Shown here: in pieces, positions 17,231-25,759 of the stretch
Position numbering within the stretch: the stretch's first letter is position 1
Layout of the letters: each line of letters starts with the position of its first letter
Assembly: GCA_027066325.1 (NCBI GenBank)
Contig: JAMONY010000041.1
Coordinates: forward strand, 1-35,520
Source: Helicobacteraceae bacterium
GTDB lineage: Bacteria; Campylobacterota; Campylobacteria; Campylobacterales; Sulfurimonadaceae
DNA length: 35,520 bases
Direction of reading: 5' to 3'
The notes under the pieces: model-generated
The model's input: only the letters and a program-made list of their open reading frames with translations
What the model was told of the DNA's origin: nothing
Database searches by the model: none
Position numbers and translations under genes: made by a program

Positions 17231-17779
17231 CTATAACTCCTTGTCTAATATCTTATTAACATACCCATCTGCGCCATCTTGAGATACCACTTTTGCAGGC
17301 ACTCCAGCTACAACACTATTGTCTGGTATATCTATGTTTACAACTGCATTTGCACCTATGGCAACATTGGAGCCTATGTGGATTGATCCAAAAAGCTTGG
17401 CACCTGGTCCTATGTAGATATTGCTACCTAGTGTTGGGGAACCTTTTTTACTGCCTCGATTTGATCTACCGATAGTTACGCCTTGAGAGATATTGACATT
17501 ATCTCCTATCTTTACGCCACTACCTATGATAATTCCACCCCAGTGACCTATATAAAAACCTCTGCCTATAGATGTCTCAGAGTAGATCTCTATGCCATAC
17601 TTTATCATCTTCTGCTTTAGGATAAACTTCATCAATTTGTTATTGTACTTTTGAGACAATCGAAGCCACACGATATAGCTAAACCCTGGAACCAACAGGT
17701 ATGTTCTCAAAAATGACTTAAAACTGGTCTCTTCATTGTACCGATATAGATCATACTTTAAAATTTCACGCAATCTCAC
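17231..17779 (-). CDS. Serine-acetyltransferase-like hexapeptide acyltransferase
   Basis: 182 residues ending in left-handed beta-helix hexapeptide repeats: IGSGVKIGDNVNISQGVTIG, then IGPGAKLFGSIHIGSNVAIGANAVV and VAGVPAKVV. It resembles CysE/WcaB-type acetyltransferases, but where serine acetyltransferases have a catalytic Asp-His (DHGTG) this one reads GHWGG. The aspartate is missing. A sugar O- or N-acyltransferase acting on the polysaccharide is therefore more likely than cysteine synthesis. The gene overlaps the upstream glycosyltransferase by 14 bases. Confidence 0.82.
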   Translation of the reverse strand: MRLREILKYDLYRYNEETSFKSFLRTYLLVPGFSYIVWLRLSQKYNNKLMKFILKQKMIKYGIEIYSETSIGRGFYIGHWGGIIIGSGVKIGDNVNISQGVTIGRSNRGSKKGSPTLGSNIYIGPGAKLFGSIHIGSNVAIGANAVVNIDIPDNSVVAGVPAKVVSQDGADGYVNKILDKEL

Positions 17780-18863
17780 TTAACACCTCCTCAAACATAG
17801 TTTCATACTCTTTTATGATAAACTCTAAGTTGTATCTTTGAAATACACTCGCTCTAATCTGATCTGCATCTATCTGGTGATCTACATGTAGATCAATTGC
17901 GTCTCTTAATTTTGATACACTGTACGGCTCCACAAACCATCCATTCTCCGCCTCAATGACAATCTCCTCGATACCGCCAGGAGATTTAAATGCCACAACA
18001 GCAGTACCACATGCCATAGACTCTAATACGGTATTTGGAAAACCTTCAAACTTGGAGCTCAAAACCATCAGATCTGCATCTCTCATGTAGGGGTATGGAT
18101 TATCTTTAAACCCAAGCAGCTTGACTCTGCTTTGTAATTTTAGATTGTCAATCAAAGCCAAAAGCTCCTCTTGCTTTGACCCCTCACCAATAATAAAGAG
18201 TCTAATATCATCCCTTCTGCTTAGAGCAATAGCCTCAATAAGCAGATCATAACCCTTCACGGACTCTAAGCTACCTACGGCAACTATATTTTTCATATCA
18301 CGCGTAAGTGAGCTTTTTTGACCACTCAATTTTAACTCTATATTGTCAAAATCTATAGGGTTATTGATCACACGCATGAGATTTTTTTGAATTGAAAAAT
18401 TTTCATGAAGATCTTGCATCATATATCTAGACTGACACACAACTCGATCAAATTTTGGATACAGTCTCTTATATAGAGCATTAAAGATTGTTGGGTATCT
18501 CTCGTTTTTATTTAAGATACTTGGTATGCTAGCCTCTCTGGCTACAAATCTAACATCTCTTGGCATAAATATCTTAAACATCATAAGTAGTAGATTTAAA
18601 TGTCCAAGAGTAGAAAATACAATATCTGGCTTATGGGTATTGATAAGTTTTATCAGTGAGCCTATAGATCTACTCACTCTTGATTGTTTTAGATCTACTA
18701 TCTTAATATCGTCTCTTAAATCTTTCAGATACGATCCGCGTTTCTCAAGCAGCACCAGTGTGATATCAAAAAGAGTGTGATCTAGATTATTGGCAATTAT
18801 ACTAACAACACGCTCTGCGCCACCTCTATGTAGCGATGGAATAATTAAAAAAATCTTATGCAT
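17766..18863 (-). CDS. Glycosyltransferase family 4
   Basis: 365-residue GT-B enzyme. The N-terminal IIPSLHRGGAERVVSIIANNL is typical of GT4 enzymes of capsule and O-antigen loci. The C-terminal domain has AVGSLESVKGYDLLI, FIIGEGSKQEEL, and the EX7E motif (E273 and E281 in EGFPNTVLE), then KSPGGIEEIV. It adds one sugar of the repeat; donor unknown. It overlaps the polymerase gene by 8 bases and the acyltransferase gene by 14. Confidence 0.88.
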   Translation of the reverse strand: MHKIFLIIPSLHRGGAERVVSIIANNLDHTLFDITLVLLEKRGSYLKDLRDDIKIVDLKQSRVSRSIGSLIKLINTHKPDIVFSTLGHLNLLLMMFKIFMPRDVRFVAREASIPSILNKNERYPTIFNALYKRLYPKFDRVVCQSRYMMQDLHENFSIQKNLMRVINNPIDFDNIELKLSGQKSSLTRDMKNIVAVGSLESVKGYDLLIEAIALSRRDDIRLFIIGEGSKQEELLALIDNLKLQSRVKLLGFKDNPYPYMRDADLMVLSSKFEGFPNTVLESMACGTAVVAFKSPGGIEEIVIEAENGWFVEPYSVSKLRDAIDLHVDHQIDADQIRASVFQRYNLEFIIKEYETMFEEVLSEIA

Positions 18864-20079
18864 TTTTGTCTCCTAGTCCCACTTTATAAGAGTGCTCTTC
18901 AATGTAGATAGATATATACAACAAGACAAAAAGTATAACTTTTAAATTATAGGTCACAATGGCATTGTCCATAACTAAAAGTGCAAAAAGAAATATCTGC
19001 AATACCCTCTTCTGTGTGCTAGAGTGTACAGATCTAAGCTTAACATATGAGTAGATGAAGATCAGGTAGTACAACAACATGCCTATCAACCCAACACCAA
19101 CAATCAGCTCTATGTAGTTATTGTGCGCATAGTAACCCATGTCGTTATGTTTTGAAAATGTTGATATGCCAGTTCCAAGTAGCGGGTTTGCAAAAAAAGC
19201 CTCGATACCGCTTTGGATAAAATAGAGCCTATCTCCTGTGCTTCCACCCTCTACATTTTCACCAATAGCGCCCTCAAGCTCCATAAATCTATCTACAGTT
19301 CTATCTACCTTTTTTTGTAAAAACTGAGCATCTGAAAACTTGACTACCGCAACTGCAAAGAGTGCGCCAACAAGCAGAAGCTGCAAGATACTCTTGTAGT
19401 TTCGGACATGCTGGATCATAAAAAGAACTATAAGAAAGATGCCTATAATAATCCCTTTTTTAGAGACTGTTAAAAATATAACATACATAGCCAAAAAGAG
19501 ATTTAAGATTAAAAATACCTTAAAGACTCTATGTCTCACTTGATCCCACAGCATCATAGTAGCAAACATACTAAGTAGCATAACAATGGCCATACTACCA
19601 GAACGCGCCATAGTCCCTATGAACTGTAGCTGATTATAAAATGGGTTATAGATCTGAATAATGTCTAATGCTACAAGATAGTTATAAAAAGCTCCAGCTA
19701 TGATACCGTATAAAATATAGTTATTGATATTGAATTTCTTAATAAGATTATAGAGTATGATGATATTGATAGCATTTAAAAATACTGTTTTTGCCATACT
19801 TTTTGATAGCTCAAAGTCTATAGACCACAAAAGACTTAAAAATACAAAAAGTGTAAATAGCGAATAGAGCACCACATAGTAGTTTATCTTTAAAATTGAC
19901 TCTTTGTTGATTAGTAGATATAGTATAAAATATGACCACAACAAGATATTGATGCTATTGCTGATATAGATGTTGATTTTTAGTGGAAAAACAATCTGAG
20001 ATGCTATATAGATGGCCAAAAATAGACCTGCAATCTCATCTGAGAAAAGGGTTAATTTTCTAAGTTTAAGATGGCTCAT
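18856..20079 (-). CDS. O-antigen polymerase/ligase-like membrane protein (Wzy or WaaL type)
   Basis: 407 residues with about ten or more hydrophobic helices and a large periplasmic loop (about 245-320). This is the layout of Wzy_C superfamily proteins. The conserved loop-end motif GTGISTFSKHNDMGYYAHNNYIELIVGVGLIG is in the C-terminal third. Wzy polymerises lipid-linked repeat units at the periplasmic face, whereas WaaL ligates them to lipid A core. With wzx, wza and wzc in the same locus and no other polymerase candidate, Wzy is the better reading, but sequence alone does not separate them. Confidence 0.82.
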   Translation of the reverse strand: MSHLKLRKLTLFSDEIAGLFLAIYIASQIVFPLKINIYISNSINILLWSYFILYLLINKESILKINYYVVLYSLFTLFVFLSLLWSIDFELSKSMAKTVFLNAINIIILYNLIKKFNINNYILYGIIAGAFYNYLVALDIIQIYNPFYNQLQFIGTMARSGSMAIVMLLSMFATMMLWDQVRHRVFKVFLILNLFLAMYVIFLTVSKKGIIIGIFLIVLFMIQHVRNYKSILQLLLVGALFAVAVVKFSDAQFLQKKVDRTVDRFMELEGAIGENVEGGSTGDRLYFIQSGIEAFFANPLLGTGISTFSKHNDMGYYAHNNYIELIVGVGLIGMLLYYLIFIYSYVKLRSVHSSTQKRVLQIFLFALLVMDNAIVTYNLKVILFVLLYISIYIEEHSYKVGLGDKNA

Positions 20080-21109
20080 TCTCTGCTCTTAGATCATTAA
20101 TCAAATCTTCTATCATAAACATTGCTGGACATATTTTACTCTCTTGCCACTGCAAGTTGTTGCTCCAATAGCCTGTGCAGTTTAAAAATACAGAGTGAGT
20201 AAAAGCGTAGCTAATCTCTATAATCAATGGTTGGGAATTTGAGATAATAAAATCATATGCCACAGATTGGGATTGTAATTTTTTGCTTGTCTTAAAAGCT
20301 GTCTCAATGCACTGCATCGGTATACAGGCTGGGTCAAATATAAAGTTACCACTTCCAGATGCCCTAAAGTCTCCATCTCTAACCATTCTTTTAATAGCAA
20401 GGGCTCTATTGCCTATAATGACCACTCTGATATCACTATCGCTACCAGGAATAAAGTCTTGCGCATAGATATAGTTTTTATCTATTGGCATGTTTGCTAA
20501 CCTGCTATTTGGAATAATAATTCTGCCGATACTCTTTAGAAGGTTGATCAAACTTTGGACTGTTTTATCTCGCCTAACTTGCCACCAACGCTCTTTAAAA
20601 GTACTAAATCGATTTACCCCAAAACCTCTTCCAAATGCTCTTTTGATATATCTTAATGCACTACTTTTATCTCTTATAAGCCTGACATTAGATGCCCCTG
20701 CACCCCCACGCAGCTTATAGACCTTTGGATAATCTGTATTTTTTGCCCACTTTACAGCGGACTCTTTTGTATAAAAAACATAACTTTTAACCATGGGAGC
20801 TTCAATGGCTTCTAGTAGATACTTCTGCCCCACTTTATCATCAAAGTGCCAAACTGTTTTGGTATCTGGAAAAAGCTTTTTGCCTACAAGCTCCAAAGAG
20901 TAGGTGAGCTGTCTAGCAAATAGTATGGCTTTATGATCGTTATGGTGCCAATGCCACATCAGAGCATCACACTCTTTAAGCTCCTCCATGATGGTTGTAG
21001 AGTAGCAGTCAACAAGCTTATAATCGATACTATTGTCTTGGCAATACTCTATCCACACATCAGAAAAAGATCCTTTGTTATGAGCAATGGCAAGTTTAAA
21101 ATCTGTCAT
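20066..21109 (-). CDS. ATP-grasp (RimK-like) ligase-type protein of unknown substrate
   Basis: 347 residues. The central and C-terminal parts carry ATP-grasp features: KVYKLRGGAGASNVRLI (129-145; Lys and Gly-rich loop for ATP), QDFIPGSDSDIRVVIIG (217-233), the Gly-rich RASGSGNFIF (249-258), YDF (283-285) and EIS (298-300), which would supply Mg/ATP ligands. Such enzymes join a carboxylate to an amine through an acyl-phosphate. There is no signal peptide or transmembrane helix, so it is cytosolic. It is coupled to the CapA-like gene (ATGA overlap). I infer amide decoration of a uronic acid or an amino sugar; no named family member with known function is recognised. Confidence 0.72.
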   Translation of the reverse strand: MTDFKLAIAHNKGSFSDVWIEYCQDNSIDYKLVDCYSTTIMEELKECDALMWHWHHNDHKAILFARQLTYSLELVGKKLFPDTKTVWHFDDKVGQKYLLEAIEAPMVKSYVFYTKESAVKWAKNTDYPKVYKLRGGAGASNVRLIRDKSSALRYIKRAFGRGFGVNRFSTFKERWWQVRRDKTVQSLINLLKSIGRIIIPNSRLANMPIDKNYIYAQDFIPGSDSDIRVVIIGNRALAIKRMVRDGDFRASGSGNFIFDPACIPMQCIETAFKTSKKLQSQSVAYDFIISNSQPLIIEISYAFTHSVFLNCTGYWSNNLQWQESKICPAMFMIEDLINDLRAENEPS

Positions 21110-22080
21110 GCTTTAACCCCAAGCAGTCTTTTAACATGAGTCATATTGGGGACTCTAGGATTTTCCACAAACCTTCTAATCATGTTGATTTTACGCTGAC
21201 GAAGAACTCTTTTCTTATAACTCTGATCTGATGTAGGTATCCATTTTGGTATAACAAAATCTCTTTTTTTCACAACGCCATCTTGAAATTTAACAGTATA
21301 GTGCCCAACCTCTAAGTCACTAGTTAGTGTTACAACCATAGACTCTCTATTGCTTCTGCGCTGCTTTTTAACAAATCGTTTGGTAAACTTAGTGCCATCA
21401 TGCATGGAGCCCATATTGATATCTGGGAAAATAAAATTTCCTATGCCGTAGTATATATGTTTGTCTCTATAGATCTCATGGCTCTGTACAATATGAGCAT
21501 GATGACCCACAATCAAATCTGCTCCAGCATCGATGCAGCTATGTGCTATCTGGACATCACTATATTTTGGAAATGAGATCTCCTCATCACCCCAATGAAA
21601 CTGCAATACTACAAAATCTACACTATCACGAATAGCTCTAATGTCTTGAATAACGCTATCTAGATGTAGTTGCGCTATAGCAATATCATCAGATACAGCA
21701 GAGTGTGTACTTGGACAAACATAACCCAATATAGCAATTTTTTTCTCTCCTAGATGAAGCAGATATGGGTTATTGAGACAGCTATCTGTATCTCCAGCAC
21801 CAAAATAGCTGATATCTTCTGATTCAAGCAACTTTATCGTCTCTTTAAGAGCTTCTGATCCATAGTCTAAAGTATGGTTATTTGCCAAAGATACAGCTAT
21901 GGGATTATGAGAAAATGTCTCCTTTATGAACAGTCCATCACTACTCAAAATAACCTTATTGTGCGCTATGTCATCGCTACTTGAAGCTACATGTTCAAAA
22001 TTGAAGATAAACCTATCCATTGGCAAATCAACCTTACAGACTCTATCTAAAAAAACATCACCTAAAAAATCTACTCTCAT
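21106..22080 (-). CDS. CapA/PgsA-like metallophosphatase-fold protein
   Basis: 324 residues of the CapA (poly-gamma-glutamate biosynthesis) family, a calcineurin-like fold. Motifs: FLGDVFLDR (5-13), the NNH metal motif in LANNHTLDYG (65-74), QFHWGDE (160-166) and GHHAHIVQ (192-199), followed by YGIGNFIF. Unlike Gram-positive CapA it has no N-terminal membrane anchor, so it is likely cytosolic. There is no CapB or CapC partner here, which argues against polyglutamate synthesis. CapA proteins also occur in polysaccharide loci with undefined roles. ATG follows GGGAGG by 7 bases and abuts the stop of the previous gene. Confidence 0.82.
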   Translation of the reverse strand: MRVDFLGDVFLDRVCKVDLPMDRFIFNFEHVASSSDDIAHNKVILSSDGLFIKETFSHNPIAVSLANNHTLDYGSEALKETIKLLESEDISYFGAGDTDSCLNNPYLLHLGEKKIAILGYVCPSTHSAVSDDIAIAQLHLDSVIQDIRAIRDSVDFVVLQFHWGDEEISFPKYSDVQIAHSCIDAGADLIVGHHAHIVQSHEIYRDKHIYYGIGNFIFPDINMGSMHDGTKFTKRFVKKQRRSNRESMVVTLTSDLEVGHYTVKFQDGVVKKRDFVIPKWIPTSDQSYKKRVLRQRKINMIRRFVENPRVPNMTHVKRLLGVKA

Positions 22081-23370
22081 CTAAAAACCTCCCTCTATAA
22101 GCTTAGTTACACACGCTCTGTGCCAGTCTAGTTTGTGCATATCTGGCTGATAAGTATTGACAATATCACCACTTGCAACCTGCTGAATAAAACTAGATAT
22201 CTGCTCAAGCTCATCTGAGCTACAAGAGCGGACAAGTTCTGAGTCTATCTTTTGAAGCAGATCTCTTATTTCACTATCTTGTGGCGCTACATTGATCACT
22301 GGCTTATTGATGATAATATAGTCAAAGATTTTTGTTGTAACAATACCTCTAACACTCTCATCTTGTGAAATGATGTCATTATGTATCACCGATATCAATA
22401 GATCGGCTTGATATAGCGAAAGTAGTGCTGTTTTTTTAGGTACATTGCCATGAACCACTACTAAATGCTCTAAGTTATAGTTTTGAAAATTATCTATTGC
22501 CACATCACCTCTACTTCCAAAGTAGTGCACTCTAAGATTTTTACGCAGTTGTGGATCTAGTAGACAGATTGCTGCTGCTATTGAGGTTAAATCTCTACCT
22601 TCGTAGAGTGTTCCTGTATATACAAGGTTAAAAAAAGAGTTATCAATTCCTATATCTGCACTCAACGCATCACTCTCCAAGTTTACAATCTCATCAATAT
22701 ACTCTAGATCTGGTAAGTTATATAGAACATTGATCTGCTTAGTTGTTGTGTTTTCGCCCAGTTTTATCCTGCAACCATCAGATACGGTTGTAACAAGTGC
22801 TGCGCTATCCATAAACATCTTCTCAGCACACTTAATCATAAAATTTTGGATAAAATTTCTTCTACTATGTGGTTGAGCGTACCATAGATCTCTAAAATCA
22901 AGTACATAAGGTATCTTTTTTGATTTTGCGACCTTATATGTTGCATAAAATGATACAAATGGTGATCCAGAAGAGACAATAAGATCTATCTTACGCTCAT
23001 CTGTAATCTCTTGAAGTTTCCTTGTCAAATCTACAATCCAACCAATGCTATTATCAAACCCTAAACTAAATGCAACTCTTCCAACTGCCTTGAGTGCATA
23101 GGACTTAAAGCTGCCGCTACTCTTGTAGAGATAAAAAGTATCTTTAAGTCTATATCTAGTACGAATAACTTCAATATTGTGTCTCTGTATAAACTCCATA
23201 CGGCTATCATCAAAAAACTCTTGTTTGATATCGCTCTGATCGATAGTAACAACAATCACCTTCCAGCCCTCTTGTGAAAAACTGCGTGCTATCTTAGATA
23301 CACGCTCAACAGCAATCGCCTTAACAGGAGCAAACGCTCTAGCAACCAAGACTACAGTTTTAGCACACAT
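22081..23370 (-). CDS. Glycosyltransferase family 4 (WbuB-like)
   Basis: GT-B glycosyltransferase, about 429 residues. N-terminal VVLVARAFAPVKAIAVERVSKIARSF, then VSSGSPFVSFYATYKVAK and VLDFRDLWYAQP are typical of WbuB-like GT4 enzymes. The C-terminal domain has NLVYTGTLYEGRD and GIVTTKIFDYIIINKPVI, but the classical EX7E motif is not obvious. The start at ATG 23370 is preferred over the upstream in-frame TTG at 23388 because GGAG lies 5 bases before the ATG. Expected to add the second or later sugar of the repeat. Confidence 0.82.
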   Translation of the reverse strand: MCAKTVVLVARAFAPVKAIAVERVSKIARSFSQEGWKVIVVTIDQSDIKQEFFDDSRMEFIQRHNIEVIRTRYRLKDTFYLYKSSGSFKSYALKAVGRVAFSLGFDNSIGWIVDLTRKLQEITDERKIDLIVSSGSPFVSFYATYKVAKSKKIPYVLDFRDLWYAQPHSRRNFIQNFMIKCAEKMFMDSAALVTTVSDGCRIKLGENTTTKQINVLYNLPDLEYIDEIVNLESDALSADIGIDNSFFNLVYTGTLYEGRDLTSIAAAICLLDPQLRKNLRVHYFGSRGDVAIDNFQNYNLEHLVVVHGNVPKKTALLSLYQADLLISVIHNDIISQDESVRGIVTTKIFDYIIINKPVINVAPQDSEIRDLLQKIDSELVRSCSSDELEQISSFIQQVASGDIVNTYQPDMHKLDWHRACVTKLIEGGF

Positions 23371-23409
23371 CACTACTCCTAAGTACAAAGTTATACCACA
23401 TCATGATTC

Positions 23410-24669
23410 TCAACACTTACCTTTTGCATATCCATACGACAAGTATAGATAGATGATATAAAATATAGAAAAAACTCCAGAAAATAGTGCCAAAGCCACC
23501 GTGACACTATCTACTACATAACCAACCCACAAACTCAACCCAACACAGATAAGCAAGATACCCTGCCCTAACATGTTAGCTTTTTGCTTATTGAGAATAT
23601 AGAACATATAACTTAGCGGACTTGAGACAAAGCGTAGAAAAAACATTGGAATCAATATCTGTGTATAGACTCCCGCCTCACTCCAAGCCTCTCCAAAAAC
23701 AAATGAAAAAATCTCAGGAGCAAATACCAAAAGTATTACTGATGGAACAGTAGCAACCATCAACAACATCTTAAATGTTTTGACATATATATACCTGCAG
23801 TTACCATCACGATTAAAATCACTAGCTGCACGCTGTTTAAAAACGGTTGTAACAGAAGATGCCAATACAGTTATCGGAAGACCGACAATACGCCTTGATA
23901 ACACAAAAAGACCAACTACTGCGGGAGAAAATAGAAACCCAAGCATAAAAATAGGTAGCTGAAGAGAGAAGGTGTTTAAGAAGGCTGCTGGTATATCATA
24001 CTTTGGAAAGTTGACATGTCTGCTTAACTGCTCTTGCATCTTAGCTCTACTAATATCACTCCAGATAACTACTTTTCTATTGACTATGACAATATATAGA
24101 GTTGCAAAAAATTGGCTTACCACTTGGGCTATGATCAATCCAGATGATTGAAAACTCTTTACTCCCAACAGTATAGCAACAGAGGCTGTGGTTGTAGCTT
24201 GTGTTACTTTAGATATTGCTAAGTTTTTATACCGTTTGTGACGATTTGTCCAGTTGTAAAATATGTCATAAACCGCAACCAAAAAAACAGTTACAGGGAT
24301 CAAAAAAAGATACCGTCCTATATCTTGTAACTGATCTATGGTCATAAAGTATGTATAAAAGATCGATACAATCAACAAAATAGTTAAGCAAAAAAGTGAT
24401 GCTATCAGTAAAGATAGACCCAACACATTCAGTGCATCTCTATCTAGCTTTGGCAGAAGTATAGCCATGCTATACCTACCAGATGCCATTACAGAGAGCA
24501 CAATAACAATAGAAGAGAAGAGAGCAAATAGTCCAAAATCCTCTGGAGAATATAGCCGTGTCAAGATTGGACTTGCGGCTATTGGAATGGCTTGTGCTAA
24601 GGTTGTACCACTTAGCATAGTAGTTAAGTTACGAGCAAAATCTGACCTTAGCCTAAACCTACCGATCAC
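23410..24669 (-). CDS. wzx: Wzx-like polysaccharide flippase
   Basis: 419-residue polytopic protein of the MOP/polysaccharide-transport superfamily with about 12 hydrophobic helices. The N-terminal SGTTLAQAIPIAASPILTRLYSPEDFGLFAL is a typical Wzx opening. It flips the undecaprenyl-pyrophosphate-linked repeat unit to the periplasmic face for Wzy. The start is GTG with a strong GGAGG 7 bases upstream. It lies 16 bases from the epimerase gene and about 39 bases before the next ATG, the widest gap inside the operon. Confidence 0.88.
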   Translation of the reverse strand: MIGRFRLRSDFARNLTTMLSGTTLAQAIPIAASPILTRLYSPEDFGLFALFSSIVIVLSVMASGRYSMAILLPKLDRDALNVLGLSLLIASLFCLTILLIVSIFYTYFMTIDQLQDIGRYLFLIPVTVFLVAVYDIFYNWTNRHKRYKNLAISKVTQATTTASVAILLGVKSFQSSGLIIAQVVSQFFATLYIVIVNRKVVIWSDISRAKMQEQLSRHVNFPKYDIPAAFLNTFSLQLPIFMLGFLFSPAVVGLFVLSRRIVGLPITVLASSVTTVFKQRAASDFNRDGNCRYIYVKTFKMLLMVATVPSVILLVFAPEIFSFVFGEAWSEAGVYTQILIPMFFLRFVSSPLSYMFYILNKQKANMLGQGILLICVGLSLWVGYVVDSVTVALALFSGVFSIFYIIYLYLSYGYAKGKC

Positions 24670-24685
24670 TCAAAGCCTCCAAAAA

Positions 24686-25759
24686 TCATAATCTAGTGTT
24701 ATCTGTCTGTATTGATGCTTTTTGGCTCTGTTTACTTAAGTTTTGAATGTACCACTTAATAGACTCACTAAGTCCCCTATCTACATCATGAGTAGGTCTA
24801 TAGCCTACCACTGTTTTAAGTTTATCTATATTGGCATTGGAGTGTCGTATGTCACCTGCTCTAAACTCTCTATATATCGCTTTTTTGGCTACAAAACCAT
24901 CTAGATTCTCCTCTAGTTCTCGGTTTATAGAGCCATATAGATCGTTGAGTGTTAGCTGCCCGCCTATACCAGCGTTAAAAACCTCTGCAAAAGCCTTTTT
25001 ATTAGTTGTTGTGCCTGCTAAGATATTGGACTGTATAACATTGTCTATATAGGTAAAATCTCGACTTGTTTCACCATCACCATTGATATACACATCTTCT
25101 CCACCCATAAGCGCCCCAAGCCACTTAGGTATAACAGCTGCATAGGCTCCATTTGGATCTTGTCGTTTACCAAAAACATTAAAATATCTAAGACCTATGG
25201 GCTCCATACCATAGCACTTATGAAACACCCCTGCATAGAGCTCATTCACACGCTTAGTTACAGCATAAGGAGAGAGCAGATCTCCTACTCTCTCTTCTAC
25301 TTTTGGTAACTCTTGTGAGTCACCATAAACAGAGCTTGACGATGCATATACAAATCTTTTAACACCACTATCTTTTGCAGCCGTAAGCAAGTTTAAAAAG
25401 CCAGTCACATTTGATAAATTTGAGGTAACAGGATCATCAATAGACCTTGGAACTGACCCAAGAGCTGCTTGATGCAATATGATATCAACCCCTCTACAAG
25501 CCTTTAAGCAACTATTAAAATCTACAATATCACACTCTAAAAATGTAAAATTTTTAGCAGCATCAACACCAACCTGAAACAACATGTCATCAAGATTGCT
25601 TCTATAGCCTGTTGAGAAGTTATCAACTCCCACCACCAATTGGTTATGTCTTAATAAAAACTCTGCTAAATTTGAACCTATAAAACCAGCAACACCAGTA
25701 ACAAGCCACTTTCTCTGTGTAGTCTTAAAACTATCTATCACATCATCAAATGCGCTCAT
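24686..25759 (-). CDS. wbpP: UDP-GlcNAc 4-epimerase (WbpP/TviC-like)
   Basis: Extended short-chain dehydrogenase that interconverts UDP-GlcNAc/UDP-GalNAc and the corresponding uronic acids. NAD site TGVAGFIGS (21-29), a catalytic Ser run SSSS (140-143) and YxxxK (Y165 and K169). Long stretches agree with Pseudomonas aeruginosa WbpP as I remember it: VVGVDNFSTG, HQAALGSVPRSI, LRYFNVFGKRQDPNGAYAA and YINGDGETSRDF. At 357 residues it is slightly longer than WbpP. It overlaps the dehydrogenase stop by one base (TAATG), so the two are made together. Confidence 0.92.
   Translation of the reverse strand: MSAFDDVIDSFKTTQRKWLVTGVAGFIGSNLAEFLLRHNQLVVGVDNFSTGYRSNLDDMLFQVGVDAAKNFTFLECDIVDFNSCLKACRGVDIILHQAALGSVPRSIDDPVTSNLSNVTGFLNLLTAAKDSGVKRFVYASSSSVYGDSQELPKVEERVGDLLSPYAVTKRVNELYAGVFHKCYGMEPIGLRYFNVFGKRQDPNGAYAAVIPKWLGALMGGEDVYINGDGETSRDFTYIDNVIQSNILAGTTTNKKAFAEVFNAGIGGQLTLNDLYGSINRELEENLDGFVAKKAIYREFRAGDIRHSNANIDKLKTVVGYRPTHDVDRGLSESIKWYIQNLSKQSQKASIQTDNTRL

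Noticed and set aside
17231-17779. Housekeeping serine O-acetyltransferase CysE
   Set aside because: The family's catalytic Asp-His segment is altered (GHWGG), the protein is short, and the gene overlaps a glycosyltransferase within a polysaccharide operon.
21106-22080. Polyglutamate capsule synthesis based on the CapA-like protein
   Set aside because: No CapB (Mur-ligase type) or CapC homologue is present and the surrounding genes are all polysaccharide assembly genes.
22081-23388. TTG at 23388 as the start of the WbuB-like glycosyltransferase
   Set aside because: The GGAG site lies between this TTG and the ATG at 23370, so the ATG is the likely start.
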